Assembly (NCBI RefSeq): GCF_007858275.1
Contig: NZ_VFEV01000010.1
Coordinates: 62,001 to 126,000 of the forward strand
DNA: 64,000 nucleotides
Source of the DNA: Pseudomonas proteolytica
GTDB taxonomy: Bacteria > Pseudomonadota > Gammaproteobacteria > Pseudomonadales > Pseudomonadaceae
Direction: 5' to 3'
Made by a program: the position numbers and the translations under genes
Shown: piece after piece, positions 38,289 through 46,281 of the stretch
Numbering within the stretch: position 1 is the stretch's first letter
How the letters are laid out: the number at the start of each line of letters is the position of its first letter
Notes under the pieces: model-generated
Databases searched by the model: none
What the model saw: only the letters and a program-made list of their open reading frames with translations
What the model was told of the DNA's origin: nothing

Positions 38289-39068
38289 ATGTCCGCACAA
38301 CAGATTGACGAAAAGAAACTCGAGCGGGCGATCCGCAAGATCAAGCACTGCTTAGCACTTGCCCAGAGCGCCAATGAGAACGAAGCCGCAACGGCACTCC
38401 GGCAGGCCCAGGCATTGATGCGCGAGTACCGGCTGACCGAGATGGATGTGAAGTTGAGCGACGTAGGTGAGGTTGAGTCGGCCCTGTTCCGCGCCAAGCG
38501 TCGACCAGCCTGGGATCAGCAGTTGAGCATCGCTGTAGCAGACGCGTTCAGTTGCACAACCCTGCGGCGCCGGACGTGGTGTTCCGCAAAAAGCCAAATC
38601 ATTGAGTGCGCGACATTCGTCGGCGTTTCTCCCGCCCAGAACATCGCCCTGTACGCGTATGAGGCACTGCACACCAAGCTTACTCAGGCGCGCAAGGAGT
38701 ACTGCTCGGCCGTCAGGTCGGGAGTCCATCGCAGCCGGTATTCGGCAGAAACTGCCGGTGATCACTTTGCGCTGGCGTGGGTTTGGGAGGTCCAGTCGAA
38801 GCTGAAAGCTCTTGTGCCTCAAGGCGACGATGATCCGCTCGGGCACCCAGCCACCGGCCAAGGCCTGGTCGCGGTTGAGGCGCAGGACAAGGCATTGATC
38901 AGCGAATATCTTGCTACCCAGGAAATCGGGAAGTCCAGGAAAGGCAAGGCGGTAGAGCTGGACCTAAACGCCCAGATCGCCGGGATGCTTGCTGGCAGCA
39001 AGGTGGAGCTGCACGCCGGAATCGCGCGTGGTGGAGAGGATATCCTCGCGCTATCCGCAATCGCCTGA
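38289..39068 (+). CDS. DUF2786-containing phage protein
   Basis: A 259-residue protein. Residues about 10-55 match DUF2786 (AIRKIKHCLALAQSANENEA then TALRQAQALMREYRLTEMD). A central domain with CSAKSQIIECATFVGVSP and YAYEALHTKLTQARKEYCSA follows. Common in Pseudomonas prophages; function unknown. It is preceded by a hairpin leader (38,255-38,285) shared with the gene at 39435. Confidence 0.85.
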   Translation: MSAQQIDEKKLERAIRKIKHCLALAQSANENEAATALRQAQALMREYRLTEMDVKLSDVGEVESALFRAKRRPAWDQQLSIAVADAFSCTTLRRRTWCSAKSQIIECATFVGVSPAQNIALYAYEALHTKLTQARKEYCSAVRSGVHRSRYSAETAGDHFALAWVWEVQSKLKALVPQGDDDPLGHPATGQGLVAVEAQDKALISEYLATQEIGKSRKGKAVELDLNAQIAGMLAGSKVELHAGIARGGEDILALSAIA

Positions 39069-39080
39069 TCCCCCTCCCCT

Positions 39081-39134
39081 CAACCGCCAGGGATGGCCAG
39101 ACCGGAACTCACCATGCCCGCAGAAAACCTATAG
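39081..39134 (+). other. Orphan leader with a six-codon ORF
   Basis: CCGCCAGG-GAT-GGCCAGACCGGAACTCACC-ATG resembles the hairpin leaders at 38,255 and 39,401, but the frame it opens is only MPAENL-stop (39,114-39,134). The following DNA is used by a minus-strand gene. It may be the scar of a lost gene or a leader peptide. Confidence 0.35.
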
Positions 39135-39362
39135 GCCTGCCCCAGCTATCAACCGGGCCCCGACCTCACGCCCAGCCACCTGCGCCAGGCCACGGTCAAC
39201 ATAGGTTCGCTCACCCGCAACAACCGGCACCACCACTTCACTACCGCGTTTCACCTCGACGTTGATACGCCAGGTCTCCCGGCCTTCCTCGTCCTTGTCG
39301 CACTCCATGTAGTTCCAAACCTGAAAGCCTTCGATCTCATCGTAAATATCGTGCTTGGTCAT
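39129..39362 (-). CDS. Small hypothetical protein, minus strand
   Basis: A 77-residue protein (MTKHDIYDEIEGFQVWNYME..., RINVEVKRGSEVVVPVV). The composition is protein-like and begins after GGGCAGG. It is oriented against its neighbours. Larger open frames through it on the same strand lack coding character upstream of 39362. No family recognised. Confidence 0.5.
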   Translation of the reverse strand: MTKHDIYDEIEGFQVWNYMECDKDEEGRETWRINVEVKRGSEVVVPVVAGERTYVDRGLAQVAGREVGARLIAGAGL

Positions 39363-39400
39363 GGTCCTGCCCATTTTTAGGAAGGGGCCATCGTAGCACC

Positions 39401-39431
39401 ACACCGCCCGGGCATGGCCCGGCAAGGACTC
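39401..39431 (+). repeat. Hairpin leader copy before the DUF4406 gene
   Basis: ACACCGCCCGGGCATGGCCC then GGCAAGGACTC. It matches 38,255-38,285 at most positions, ending in AAGGACTC just before the start codon in both. Confidence 0.65.
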
Positions 39432-39434
39432 ACC

Positions 39435-39974
39435 GTGCGCACTAAAGAAAACCAAGGTCCGCAATCCACCCGACTCGGCACGATGGTATTTACGATCGCC
39501 AACGAGCTCGTCAACCATTATGGAAAGAAGCTTGACCGCGAAGCGATCGACGAAATCACGCGCAACCTCACTTGCGAGATGTGTCAGGGGCCTACCGCAT
39601 GGGCATTCAGCGGTAAAAGTCAGCCAGGCGAGCCATTCGTAACGCTCCAGGCCAGCCGAGCCAACCGCGTCTACGTGGCTGCGCCAATGACGGGTATCAC
39701 CGATTTCAATTACCCGGCCTTCAACGCCGTGGCCGACCAACTGCGCGGCCTGGGCTACGAAGTCGAGAACCCGGCAGACCACGGCATCGTCGAGGGTGCG
39801 CAGTGGGCCGACTACATGGCCTACGACCTGACTCGCCTGGGCCTATGCGGAATGATCGCCCTGCTGCCGGACTGGGAGAAGTCGCAAGGCGCCCGCCTGG
39901 AAGTCCTGATCGCCGAACAACTCGGCATGACGGTTGTGAATGCCCATGATCTGGTAACGAGGGAGGCTGTATGA
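39435..39974 (+). CDS. DUF4406 / nucleoside deoxyribosyltransferase-like protein
   Basis: A protein of about 179 residues, starting at GTG 39435 right after the AAGGA leader. Residues about 82-175 match DUF4406: RVYVAAPMTGITDFNYPAFN, GYEVENPADHGI, WADYMAYDLTRLGLCGMIAL, LPDWEKSQGARLEVLIAEQL. This fold is related to nucleoside 2-deoxyribosyltransferases and may act in nucleotide salvage or on modified nucleotides. The N-terminal ~75 residues hold CEMCQG and look like a separate small domain. Confidence 0.82.
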   Translation: MRTKENQGPQSTRLGTMVFTIANELVNHYGKKLDREAIDEITRNLTCEMCQGPTAWAFSGKSQPGEPFVTLQASRANRVYVAAPMTGITDFNYPAFNAVADQLRGLGYEVENPADHGIVEGAQWADYMAYDLTRLGLCGMIALLPDWEKSQGARLEVLIAEQLGMTVVNAHDLVTREAV

Positions 39975-40726
39975 GCAATCAATGGAAACTGGTGCCGGTT
40001 GAACCAACCGAAGCCATGGTGATACACGGCTTCGAGTCGGCGCCGGACGAGTGCTTTTCAGATGAGGAAGTCTGGGAGCAGTACCAAGAGATGAGCGGCT
40101 GCCAGCAAGCGGCGTTCCGCGCAAAACTCTGCTGGGCCGCCATGCTCGCCGCCGCCCCCGCTCCAGACACACATATCGCCGCGTCGGAAGAATCCGCCGG
40201 CGTGGACTTCGGAATCGACGGGCGAACGGTGCGCGTCTCGCAGGAGGCTTACTCGATCTTCCTGGCGCGTGAAGCGGCCGGACGGGAAAAGATCGCGGCC
40301 CTGCAACAGCGCCTGACCGCAGCGGATGAGCGCTGGGACGAACTGGTCAGTGCGGTACGGTCAATCAACCGCAGCCCGCACTACATGGTCAAAGCGATTG
40401 ACGACGACCAACCGCAGTACAGACAGCGCAAGGAATGGATTGATTGGGTGCTTGAGCTGTGCGATGCGGCGCCTACCTCCAGTGAGCGATCCAACAAGGA
40501 CTACGCCATCGAGCATGCCGAGTACATGGCCAAGTCAGCTGATGACGTGCTGGCGAAGTTCCAGTCATACGGACTGGCTCTGCTGGCCGTCGATGAGGGC
40601 GGTGACGACGGCGAAGATGAGCTGTTTGAGAATATCGACTCCGCTCGCGGTGACCTGCAGGAGTCTCTAGTCGATCTGCGCAGCATGGTTTACGAGTTCC
40701 GAAAGCGTGCCGCCAAATCCCGATAG
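39971..40726 (+). CDS. Hypothetical phage protein
   Basis: A 251-residue acidic protein whose start overlaps the previous stop (ATGA). It opens with WKLVPVEPTEAMV, an N-terminus common among short phage early proteins. A coiled-coil part (AREAAGREKIAALQQRLTAA) and an acidic stretch (DEGGDDGEDELFENIDSARG) follow. No function assigned. Confidence 0.75.
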   Translation: MSNQWKLVPVEPTEAMVIHGFESAPDECFSDEEVWEQYQEMSGCQQAAFRAKLCWAAMLAAAPAPDTHIAASEESAGVDFGIDGRTVRVSQEAYSIFLAREAAGREKIAALQQRLTAADERWDELVSAVRSINRSPHYMVKAIDDDQPQYRQRKEWIDWVLELCDAAPTSSERSNKDYAIEHAEYMAKSADDVLAKFQSYGLALLAVDEGGDDGEDELFENIDSARGDLQESLVDLRSMVYEFRKRAAKSR

Positions 40727-40833
40727 GAGTACATCCGTACTCCACCCGCAAAACCTGTAACCCCTCCCCCTTCAAAGTCAGCCGCTATGGCGGCGATAAC
40801 CCAATCCCCCTACATGCCTGCCGGTGAGCGAAC

Positions 40834-41076
40834 TCACGGTAACTGGCTGTCGACCCATCGCTCCGCTGCTGCCATTGCGTCACCCAGTGCCGCCGGATAG
40901 TCAGGCCATGGACCCGTCAGCTCGGCGGCGACTTCGCCCAACCCAGCAACGGCTGCCGGCTCGATGATTCTCGCAAATGCGGGCACATCATCGTTTGGTC
41001 GCCTCCATTCGAACTTAAGAAACAACGTATGCCCCCGATAGGCGTGAACAACTGGAACATCGAGATTGTGTGACAC
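40834..41076 (-). CDS. Small hypothetical protein, minus strand
   Basis: An 80-residue protein starting at GTG 41076 after a strong GGGAGG. The sequence (VPVVHAYRGHTLFLKFEWRR, GPWPDYPAALGDAMAAAERW) is protein-like, unlike the longer open frame above it, which is antisense to the membrane and DUF4224 genes. No family recognised. Confidence 0.55.
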   Translation of the reverse strand: MSHNLDVPVVHAYRGHTLFLKFEWRRPNDDVPAFARIIEPAAVAGLGEVAAELTGPWPDYPAALGDAMAAAERWVDSQLP

Positions 41077-41191
41077 GCGCCCTCCCTGACACATGAGCAA
41101 GTTGAACAGTATTTGTAGCTCTTTTTCGCACCCTTCGCCATCGAGGCACTTCGCTATCAACTTCTGCTGCCCAGAGCGGCAAGGACACCCC

Positions 41192-41413
41192 ATGTACGCA
41201 ACGAAACTCACCCTGCTCCTGACGGCCATCGTGTTGTACGTGGCGGGGTCCACCTTCTGGTTTTTCTGGCAGGTGCCGGAGCTGCTCGCCACCGGTACCG
41301 ACGAACACCTGATCGCGGCATTCGCGGGCACCATCGCCTGGATGCTGCTCACCTTCGGTTTAATCATCCACATCATCAAGACAGCGCGGCCTACAGCGGG
41401 CGGCGGGAGGTAG
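41192..41413 (+). CDS. Small two-TM membrane protein
   Basis: A 73-residue protein starting at ATG 41192 with AAGGA upstream. Two membrane segments are clear: TKLTLLLTAIVLYVAGSTFW and FAGTIAWMLLTFGLIIHII. It lies 2 bp before the DUF4224 gene, so it is part of the excision/integration operon by position. Function unknown. Confidence 0.7.
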   Translation: MYATKLTLLLTAIVLYVAGSTFWFFWQVPELLATGTDEHLIAAFAGTIAWMLLTFGLIIHIIKTARPTAGGGR

Positions 41414-41415
41414 TT

Positions 41416-41658
41416 ATGCAGGCAGAGATCCTGTCGGACGACGAGCTCGCCGACCTGACCGGTTACAAACACCGAGCCCACCAGCGGAAGTGGCTCAAAG
41501 ACCGCAACTGGGTCTACGTCGAAAGCCGTGGTGGTCGACCTCTGGTGGGTCGCATGTTTGCCCGCATGAAGCTGGGACTGGTCAACCCAACCATCATTGA
41601 CCCAAGCCCGCCACCTGTGAGGCCGGCATGGACGCCAGATTTTTCCAGAGTGAACTGA
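41416..41658 (+). CDS. DUF4224 protein, probable excisionase-like partner of integrase
   Basis: An 80-residue protein with the DUF4224 pattern: LSDDELADLTGYKHRAHQRK, WLKDRNWVYVESRGGRPLVG. Members are encoded directly upstream of tyrosine integrases, and the wing-like DNA-binding sequence suggests a directionality factor, though I know of no proof for this one. GGGAGG precedes the ATG; integrase follows after 1 bp. Confidence 0.8.
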   Translation: MQAEILSDDELADLTGYKHRAHQRKWLKDRNWVYVESRGGRPLVGRMFARMKLGLVNPTIIDPSPPPVRPAWTPDFSRVN

Positions 41659-41659
41659 T

Positions 41660-42709
41660 ATGCGCCCTCGCAATAAAGAGTACCGACACCTGCCGCCGCG
41701 CATGTACCAACGGACAAGAAAGCGTAAAAACGGCAAGACCTGGATCGCCTACTATTACCGAGACACTACGGGAAAGGACGTGCCGCTGGGCAAAGATCTG
41801 GACAAGGCGCGATTGAAGTGGGCAGAACTGGAGGCGAAGGACAAGCCGGCTGACCTGACGACCATGAAGGGGATTTTCGACCGGTACGTCCGGGACGTCA
41901 TACCGAAGAAAGGTGAGCGCACCCAAAAGGACAACCTGGCCGAGTTGAAACAACTGCGCCCCATGTTTGATGAGGCTCCAATCGACTCGATCACGCCGGC
42001 CAGCATTGCTGGTTATCGCGACGCCCGTACAGCCAAGGTGCGCGCCAACCGTGAGATCGCTCTCTTGTCCCACGTTTTCAACATAGCCCGGGAGTGGGGG
42101 CTCACAGAGCGCGAGAACCCCTGCCAGGGGGTAAGGAAGAACAAGGAGACGCCACGCGACTACTATGCCAATGCCGTGGTTTGGGATGCGGTGTACGGGA
42201 TGGCTGGGCCTGAACTCAGGGAAGCGATGGACCTGGGCTACCTCACCGGTCAGCGCCCGGCTGACGTGATCGCCATGCGCAGTGACGATGTGGATGGTGA
42301 TTACTTCCTGGTTACGCAGGGGAAAACGGGTCTAAAGCTCAGGATCCTGATGCGCACAAAGGAAGGGGAAAACAGCCTGGGAAGGCTAGTTCGGGAAATT
42401 TCAGAGAGGAATGCCGCCCATCCTTCCAAATATCTGCTGATCAACAAGCATGGGAAAAGGATGACGAAGGGGATGTTGCGCTTGCGCTGGGACAAGGCAA
42501 GAGAGATGGCTTGCGAGAAAGCTATCGAACAAGGAGATCCGACGCTCGCTTCAAAGATCAGTGGGTTTCAGTTCCGAGATATTCGGCCCAAGGCGGCATC
42601 GGAAATCGTGGATATCGGCGACGCAAGCCTGCTGCTGGGACACAGCAATCAGGAAATCACAAAGCGCGTTTACAGAAGGCTCGGCGCCACTGCGAAGCCG
42701 TCAAAATAG
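41660..42709 (+). CDS. int: Prophage integrase (tyrosine recombinase)
   Basis: A 349-residue protein. It has a basic N-terminal arm-binding domain (MYQRTRKRKNGKTWIAYYYR), a core-binding domain (about 65-160) and a catalytic domain with Arg199 (LTGQRPADV), Lys222 (TQGKTGLK), Arg309 (FRDIRPKAAS), His328 (LLGHSN) and Tyr338 (RVYRRLG). The first His of the HxxR box is replaced by Arg306, as in some phage integrases. It lies beside attR and its 3' end is part of the repeat flanking the prophage. It inserts the phage at tRNA-Ser. Confidence 0.95.
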   Translation: MRPRNKEYRHLPPRMYQRTRKRKNGKTWIAYYYRDTTGKDVPLGKDLDKARLKWAELEAKDKPADLTTMKGIFDRYVRDVIPKKGERTQKDNLAELKQLRPMFDEAPIDSITPASIAGYRDARTAKVRANREIALLSHVFNIAREWGLTERENPCQGVRKNKETPRDYYANAVVWDAVYGMAGPELREAMDLGYLTGQRPADVIAMRSDDVDGDYFLVTQGKTGLKLRILMRTKEGENSLGRLVREISERNAAHPSKYLLINKHGKRMTKGMLRLRWDKAREMACEKAIEQGDPTLASKISGFQFRDIRPKAASEIVDIGDASLLLGHSNQEITKRVYRRLGATAKPSK

Positions 42710-42788
42710 AAAAGTTCTGGAACGGTTCCACAATAGTTATGGAACGCCGAGCAAATACAAGCCCGCCACAGCCAAACCCCAGAAACAC

Positions 42789-42813
42789 AAAAGCCCCGCA
42801 TTGCGGGGCTTTT
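42789..42813. terminator. Bidirectional terminator of integrase and tRNA-Ser
   Basis: AAAAGCCCCGCA-TTGCGGGGCTTTT lies between the convergent integrase and tRNA genes and serves both strands. Confidence 0.85.
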
Positions 42814-42886
42814 GTTTGAATCTTGGCGGGAAACCAGGGATTCGAACCCTGGGAACGCTATTAACGTTCGCCGGTTTTCAAGACCG
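42803..42886. other. attR: attR: prophage right attachment site
   Basis: These 84 bp equal 220-303 and include the 3' half of the intact tRNA-Ser up to the anticodon loop. Integration regenerates the full tRNA at this side, as is usual for tRNA-targeting phages. Prophage length between the repeats is about 42.6 kb. Confidence 0.92.
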
Positions 42887-42914
42887 GTGCATTCAACCAC
42901 TCTGCCAATTTCCC
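42824..42914 (-). tRNA. serT: tRNA-Ser (anticodon UGA)
   Basis: Read on the minus strand: acceptor stem GGGAAAT with GTTTCCC, anticodon loop CTTGAAA (UGA), long variable arm (CGAACGTTAATAGCGTTC), T arm CAGGG-TTCGAAT-CCCTG, discriminator G and encoded CCA (42,826-42,824). The long variable arm is typical of serine tRNAs. It decodes UCA and is usually the only such tRNA, which explains why insertion must keep it whole. Confidence 0.95.
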
Positions 42915-43018
42915 TTGTGCAACACAGGATTATAGTAGCCCATCCTGTCTCAGCGGGCGCCATAATACCCGAATGAAACACACTGTCAAACTCTCTGCAT
43001 AGCTTGTTACAGAGCGTC

Positions 43019-43027
43019 TGTTATGAT
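43019..43027 (+). promoter_or_regulatory. Extended -10 promoter candidate for yccA
   Basis: TG-T-TATGAT is an extended -10 element (5 of 6 match to TATAAT) 40 bp before the yccA start. No convincing -35 is seen, as expected for this promoter type. Confidence 0.5.
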
Positions 43028-43066
43028 CTTTGCGACTGAACGTTTCAAAACTGAAGGAGTGTCGCC

Positions 43067-43738
43067 ATGCGCGAACAGGATTACGCAGTTAATAGCAACG
43101 TGCAGGCTGAGCAGCTAGAGGTTAGCCGCGTCCTGCGCAATACATACGGCTTGCTCGCCCTCACCCTCGCATTTAGCGGCGTGATGGCGTATGTGGCGCA
43201 GCAGATGCGTGTTGGCTACCCGAATATCTTCGTGGTGTTGATCGGCTTCTACGGCCTGTTTTTCCTCACCAACAAGCTGCGCGACTCGGCCTGGGGCCTG
43301 GTGTCGGCGTTTGCCCTGACCGGTTTCATGGGGTTCCTGCTGGGCCCGATCCTTAACCGTTACCTGGGCATGCAGGGCGGCGCGGAAGTGGTCAGCTCGG
43401 CGTTTGCCATGACGGCATTGGTGTTTGGTGGCCTGTCGGCCTATGTACTGATCACCCGTAAGGACATGAGCTTCCTCGGCGGTTTCATCACGGCTGGCTT
43501 CTTCGTGTTGCTGGCGGCGGTGTTGGCAAGCATGTTCTTCCAGATCAGCGGCCTGCAGTTGGCGATCAGCGCCGGTTTTGTGCTGTTTTCCTCGGTCTGC
43601 ATCCTGTTCCAGACCAGCGCCATCATCCATGGCGGCGAGCGTAACTACATCATGGCGACCATCAGCCTGTATGTATCGATCTACAACCTGTTTGTCAGCC
43701 TGTTGCAGATCTTCGGCATCATGAGCCGCGACGACTGA
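43067..43738 (+). CDS. yccA: Bax inhibitor-1 family protein, FtsH modulator YccA
   Basis: A 223-residue inner-membrane protein with seven hydrophobic segments (YGLLALTLAFSGVMAYVAQQ to YVSIYNLFVSLLQIFGI) and the UPF0005/BI-1 pattern including the acidic C-terminus (MSRDD). In E. coli YccA binds the FtsH protease and slows degradation of jammed translocons. GAAGGAG precedes the ATG. In Pseudomonas it stands beside tusDCBE, as here. Confidence 0.93.
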   Translation: MREQDYAVNSNVQAEQLEVSRVLRNTYGLLALTLAFSGVMAYVAQQMRVGYPNIFVVLIGFYGLFFLTNKLRDSAWGLVSAFALTGFMGFLLGPILNRYLGMQGGAEVVSSAFAMTALVFGGLSAYVLITRKDMSFLGGFITAGFFVLLAAVLASMFFQISGLQLAISAGFVLFSSVCILFQTSAIIHGGERNYIMATISLYVSIYNLFVSLLQIFGIMSRDD

Positions 43739-43752
43739 TCCCAGCCCCATCA

Positions 43753-43775
43753 AAAAGCCCGCTTCGGCGGGCTTA
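43753..43775 (+). terminator. yccA terminator
   Basis: AAAAAGCCCGC-TTC-GGCGGGCTTATTGTT: a GC stem followed by a short T-rich stretch, 15 bp after the yccA stop. Confidence 0.75.
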
Positions 43776-43825
43776 TTGTTGCCTGCGGCTTTATCATTGG
43801 CACAGGTTTACCTACAGAGTGTTCC

Positions 43826-44218
43826 ATGAAGTTCGCAATTGCGCTGTTTTCCGCCGCCCATGCGCCCTCCTCGCGCCGTGCCCTGCTGTTTGCCCAGGCT
43901 GCACTGGCCGGCGGGCATGAGATTGTGCGGCTGTTTTTCTATCAGGATGGCGTCTACAGCGCCGCCAATTCGGTGGTCACGCCGCAGGATGAGCAGGACA
44001 TCGCCCAACAATGGCGCGCCCTGGTCAGCGAGCATCAACTCGATGGCGTGGTATGCATCGCTGCTGCGTTACGGCGCGGCGTGCTCAATGCCGAGGAGGC
44101 TGCGCGCTACCAGCGCAATGCGGTGAACCTCGATGCGCCCTGGGCGTTGTCGGGCCTTGGGCAATTGCACGATGCAATCCAGGACGCCGACCGCCTGATT
44201 TGCTTTGGAGGGCCATGA
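43826..44218 (+). CDS. tusD: Sulfurtransferase subunit TusD
   Basis: A 130-residue DsrE-family protein (MKFAIALFSAAHAPSSRRAL, RLFFYQDGVYSAANSVVTPQ, DGVVCIAAALRRGVLN). The second Cys-type position CIAAALRRG corresponds to the active-site Cys that carries persulfide. TusD forms a hexamer with TusB and TusC and passes sulfur from TusA to TusE for 2-thiouridine in tRNA. First gene of tusDCBE. Confidence 0.95.
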   Translation: MKFAIALFSAAHAPSSRRALLFAQAALAGGHEIVRLFFYQDGVYSAANSVVTPQDEQDIAQQWRALVSEHQLDGVVCIAAALRRGVLNAEEAARYQRNAVNLDAPWALSGLGQLHDAIQDADRLICFGGP

Positions 44219-44219
44219 A

Positions 44220-44570
44220 ATGTCCAGATCCTTGCTGGTAATCAGTCGCCAGGCGCCGTGGTCCGGGCCCAGCGCCCGGGAAGCACTGGATGTGGTACTG
44301 GCCGGTGGCGCATTCGACTTGCCGATTGGGCTGCTGTTTCTCGATGACGGGGTGTTTCAACTGGCACCTGCACAGAATGCCAAAGCCGTGCAGCAGAAGG
44401 ATGTGACTGCCAACCTGCAGGCGCTCTCGCTGTTCGGCATCGATGAGGTGTTTGCGTGCAGCCACAGCTTGGCCGAGCGTGGATTGAGCGCCCCTGATAG
44501 CGCGCAGCCACTGAGCAGCGAACAGATTTCCCAGATGATTGACCGTTACGATCAGGTGATGACCCTCTGA
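44220..44570 (+). CDS. tusC: TusC, sulfur relay complex subunit
   Basis: A 116-residue DsrF-type protein (SLLVISRQAPWSGPSAREAL, LPIGLLFLDDGVFQLAPAQN, LSLFGIDEVFACSHSLAERG). I start it at ATG 44220, one base after the TusD stop. It is the structural partner of TusD in the TusBCD hexamer. Its stop overlaps the TusB start by one base. Confidence 0.93.
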   Translation: MSRSLLVISRQAPWSGPSAREALDVVLAGGAFDLPIGLLFLDDGVFQLAPAQNAKAVQQKDVTANLQALSLFGIDEVFACSHSLAERGLSAPDSAQPLSSEQISQMIDRYDQVMTL

Positions 44571-44863
44571 TGTCGACTTTGCATGTATTGTCCCACTCTC
44601 CCTTTTCCGACAGCAGACTGGACAGTTGCCTACGGCTGTGTGGTGCACAAGACGCGATCCTGCTGTGCGGCGATGCAACCTATGCCCTGCAAGCCGGTAG
44701 CGCGCCCTTCAAGGCCCTGGAGGTCAGTGCCGTGGTCATCTTCGTGCTTGCCGAAGACGCCCAGGCCCGGGGCCTGTCATTGCCGGAGTGGGCCAAGAGT
44801 GTTGACTACCCAGGTTTTGTGCAGTTGTCGATCGACCATGACAAGGTCAACAGTTGGTTATGA
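44570..44863 (+). CDS. tusB: TusB, sulfur relay complex subunit
   Basis: A 97-residue DsrH-type protein (STLHVLSHSPFSDSRLDSCL, DAILLCGDATYALQAGS, LPEWAKSVDYPGFVQLSIDH). It is the third member of the TusBCD complex. Start and stop overlap both neighbours, so the operon is translationally coupled. Confidence 0.92.
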   Translation: MSTLHVLSHSPFSDSRLDSCLRLCGAQDAILLCGDATYALQAGSAPFKALEVSAVVIFVLAEDAQARGLSLPEWAKSVDYPGFVQLSIDHDKVNSWL

Positions 44864-45195
44864 ATACGCTGACCGTAGGCGCGCGCGCACTAGAACTGGA
44901 CAAAGACGGTTACCTGGCTGACCTCAATGACTGGTCAACCGAGGTGGCCAACGCTTTGGCAAGCGCTGAAGAACTGGAATTGACCGACGAACACTGGGAA
45001 ATCCTCGAGCTGCTCAGGGGCTTTTACCAGGAGTTCCAGTTATCACCGGCCACCCGCCCGCTGATCAAGTACACCGCCTTGAAGCTGGGCCCGGAAAAGG
45101 GCAACAGCCTGCACCTCAACCGACTGTTCAAAGGCACTCCCGCCAAACTTGCCGCCAAGCTGGCGGGCCTGCCCAGACCGACGAATTGTTTATGA
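44860..45195 (+). CDS. tusE: TusE / DsrC-like sulfur carrier
   Basis: A 111-residue protein. DGYLADLNDWSTEVANALAS, LTDEHWEILELLRGFYQEF and SPATRPLIKYT are the DsrC/TusE signature, and the C-terminus is RPTNCL with the conserved penultimate Cys that takes the persulfide. TusE hands sulfur to MnmA. The start in ATGA overlaps the TusB stop; its own stop overlaps the next start. Confidence 0.95.
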   Translation: MNTLTVGARALELDKDGYLADLNDWSTEVANALASAEELELTDEHWEILELLRGFYQEFQLSPATRPLIKYTALKLGPEKGNSLHLNRLFKGTPAKLAAKLAGLPRPTNCL

Positions 45196-46193
45196 CCGAC
45201 TTCGCCCCGTTGATCACCGAAACTCCCGCCGAACATCCCTTCGCGCCGTTTGTGCGCATCCTCGGCAAAGGCAAGCGCGGTGCCCGCAGCCTGACGCGCG
45301 AAGAAGCGCGGGAAGCCATGGGCATGCTGCTCGACGAGAAGGTCGAGGAGTCCCAGCTCGGCGCGTTCCTGATGCTGCTGCGCCACAAAGAAGAGAGCCC
45401 GGAGGAACTCGCCGGCTTCACCGAGGCCCTGCGCGAACGCCTGAACCCGCCGGCACTGCAGGTGGATGTCGATTGGCCTACCTACGCCGGGAAAAAACGC
45501 CACCTGCCGTGGTACCTGCTGGCCGCCAAGTGCCTGGCGCAAAACGGCGTGCGAATTTTCATGCATGGCGGCGGCGCCCACACGGCCGGCCGGCTGTACA
45601 CCGAACAACTGCTGGGCGAGCTGCAGATTCCACTGTGCCGCAACTGGCAACAGGTCGAGACCACCCTTGCGCAAGGCAACCTGGCGTTTATGCCGCTGGG
45701 CGACTGGGCCCCGCAACTGCAACGCATGATTGACCTGCGCAACATCCTTGGCCTGCGCTCGCCTATCCATTCCCTGGCGCGCATCCTCAACCCACTGGGC
45801 GCACGCTGCGGCCTGCAAAGCATCTTCCATCCCGGTTACCAGGGCGTACATCGCGATGCCAGTGGCCTGCTGGGTGACAACACCATTGTGATCAAGGGCG
45901 ATGGCGGCGAGATCGAGATCAATCCCGACTCCGCCAGCCACTTATATGGCACCACCGGTGGCGCAAGCTGGGATGAGGAGTGGCCTGCCCTCTCCGCCCA
46001 GCGCCACGTCAAGCCGGCCAGCCTCGACCCCGAGCATTTGAAGGCACTGTGGCGCGGCGAAGTGCAGGATAGCTACCCGCAGTTGGCGTTGATCGCCACC
46101 ATGGCCCTGGCCCTGCGCGGCCTTGGGCACCCACGGGAGCAGGCTTTTGAACTGGCCCAGCAGTATTGGGATGCGCGGGACAAATCGATTTAA
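45192..46193 (+). CDS. YbiB-like glycosyltransferase family 3 protein
   Basis: A 333-residue protein related to anthranilate phosphoribosyltransferase (TrpD): helical N-domain (LTREEAREAMGMLLDEKVEE), then RIFMHGGGAHTAGRLYTEQL and FMPLGDWAPQLQRMIDLRNI. E. coli YbiB, the known relative, lacks anthranilate activity and binds nucleic acids; it is LexA-controlled there. Here it is the last gene of the tus operon by overlap (ATGA), which suggests a link to tRNA or sulfur metabolism (inference). Confidence 0.85.
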   Translation: MTDFAPLITETPAEHPFAPFVRILGKGKRGARSLTREEAREAMGMLLDEKVEESQLGAFLMLLRHKEESPEELAGFTEALRERLNPPALQVDVDWPTYAGKKRHLPWYLLAAKCLAQNGVRIFMHGGGAHTAGRLYTEQLLGELQIPLCRNWQQVETTLAQGNLAFMPLGDWAPQLQRMIDLRNILGLRSPIHSLARILNPLGARCGLQSIFHPGYQGVHRDASGLLGDNTIVIKGDGGEIEINPDSASHLYGTTGGASWDEEWPALSAQRHVKPASLDPEHLKALWRGEVQDSYPQLALIATMALALRGLGHPREQAFELAQQYWDARDKSI

Positions 46194-46281
46194 TCGATCA
46201 TTAACCCCGAGCCTTTGCGCTATTTGTTCGAACCCAGACGATTAGACTGCACTCCAACGCTTAATAGCCAAGGAGTCAGTC

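Larger units (their letters stand above)
42680..42886. repeat. Right copy of the ~207-bp direct repeat (int end + att)
   Basis: This stretch pairs with 96-303. The first ~120 bp diverge at several positions and the last 84 bp are identical. Confidence 0.8.

Noticed and set aside
41077..41736. Extension of the minus-strand frame upstream of 41076
   Set aside because: It is antisense to the membrane and DUF4224 genes. Only the part after GTG 41076, with its own ribosome binding site, looks coding.
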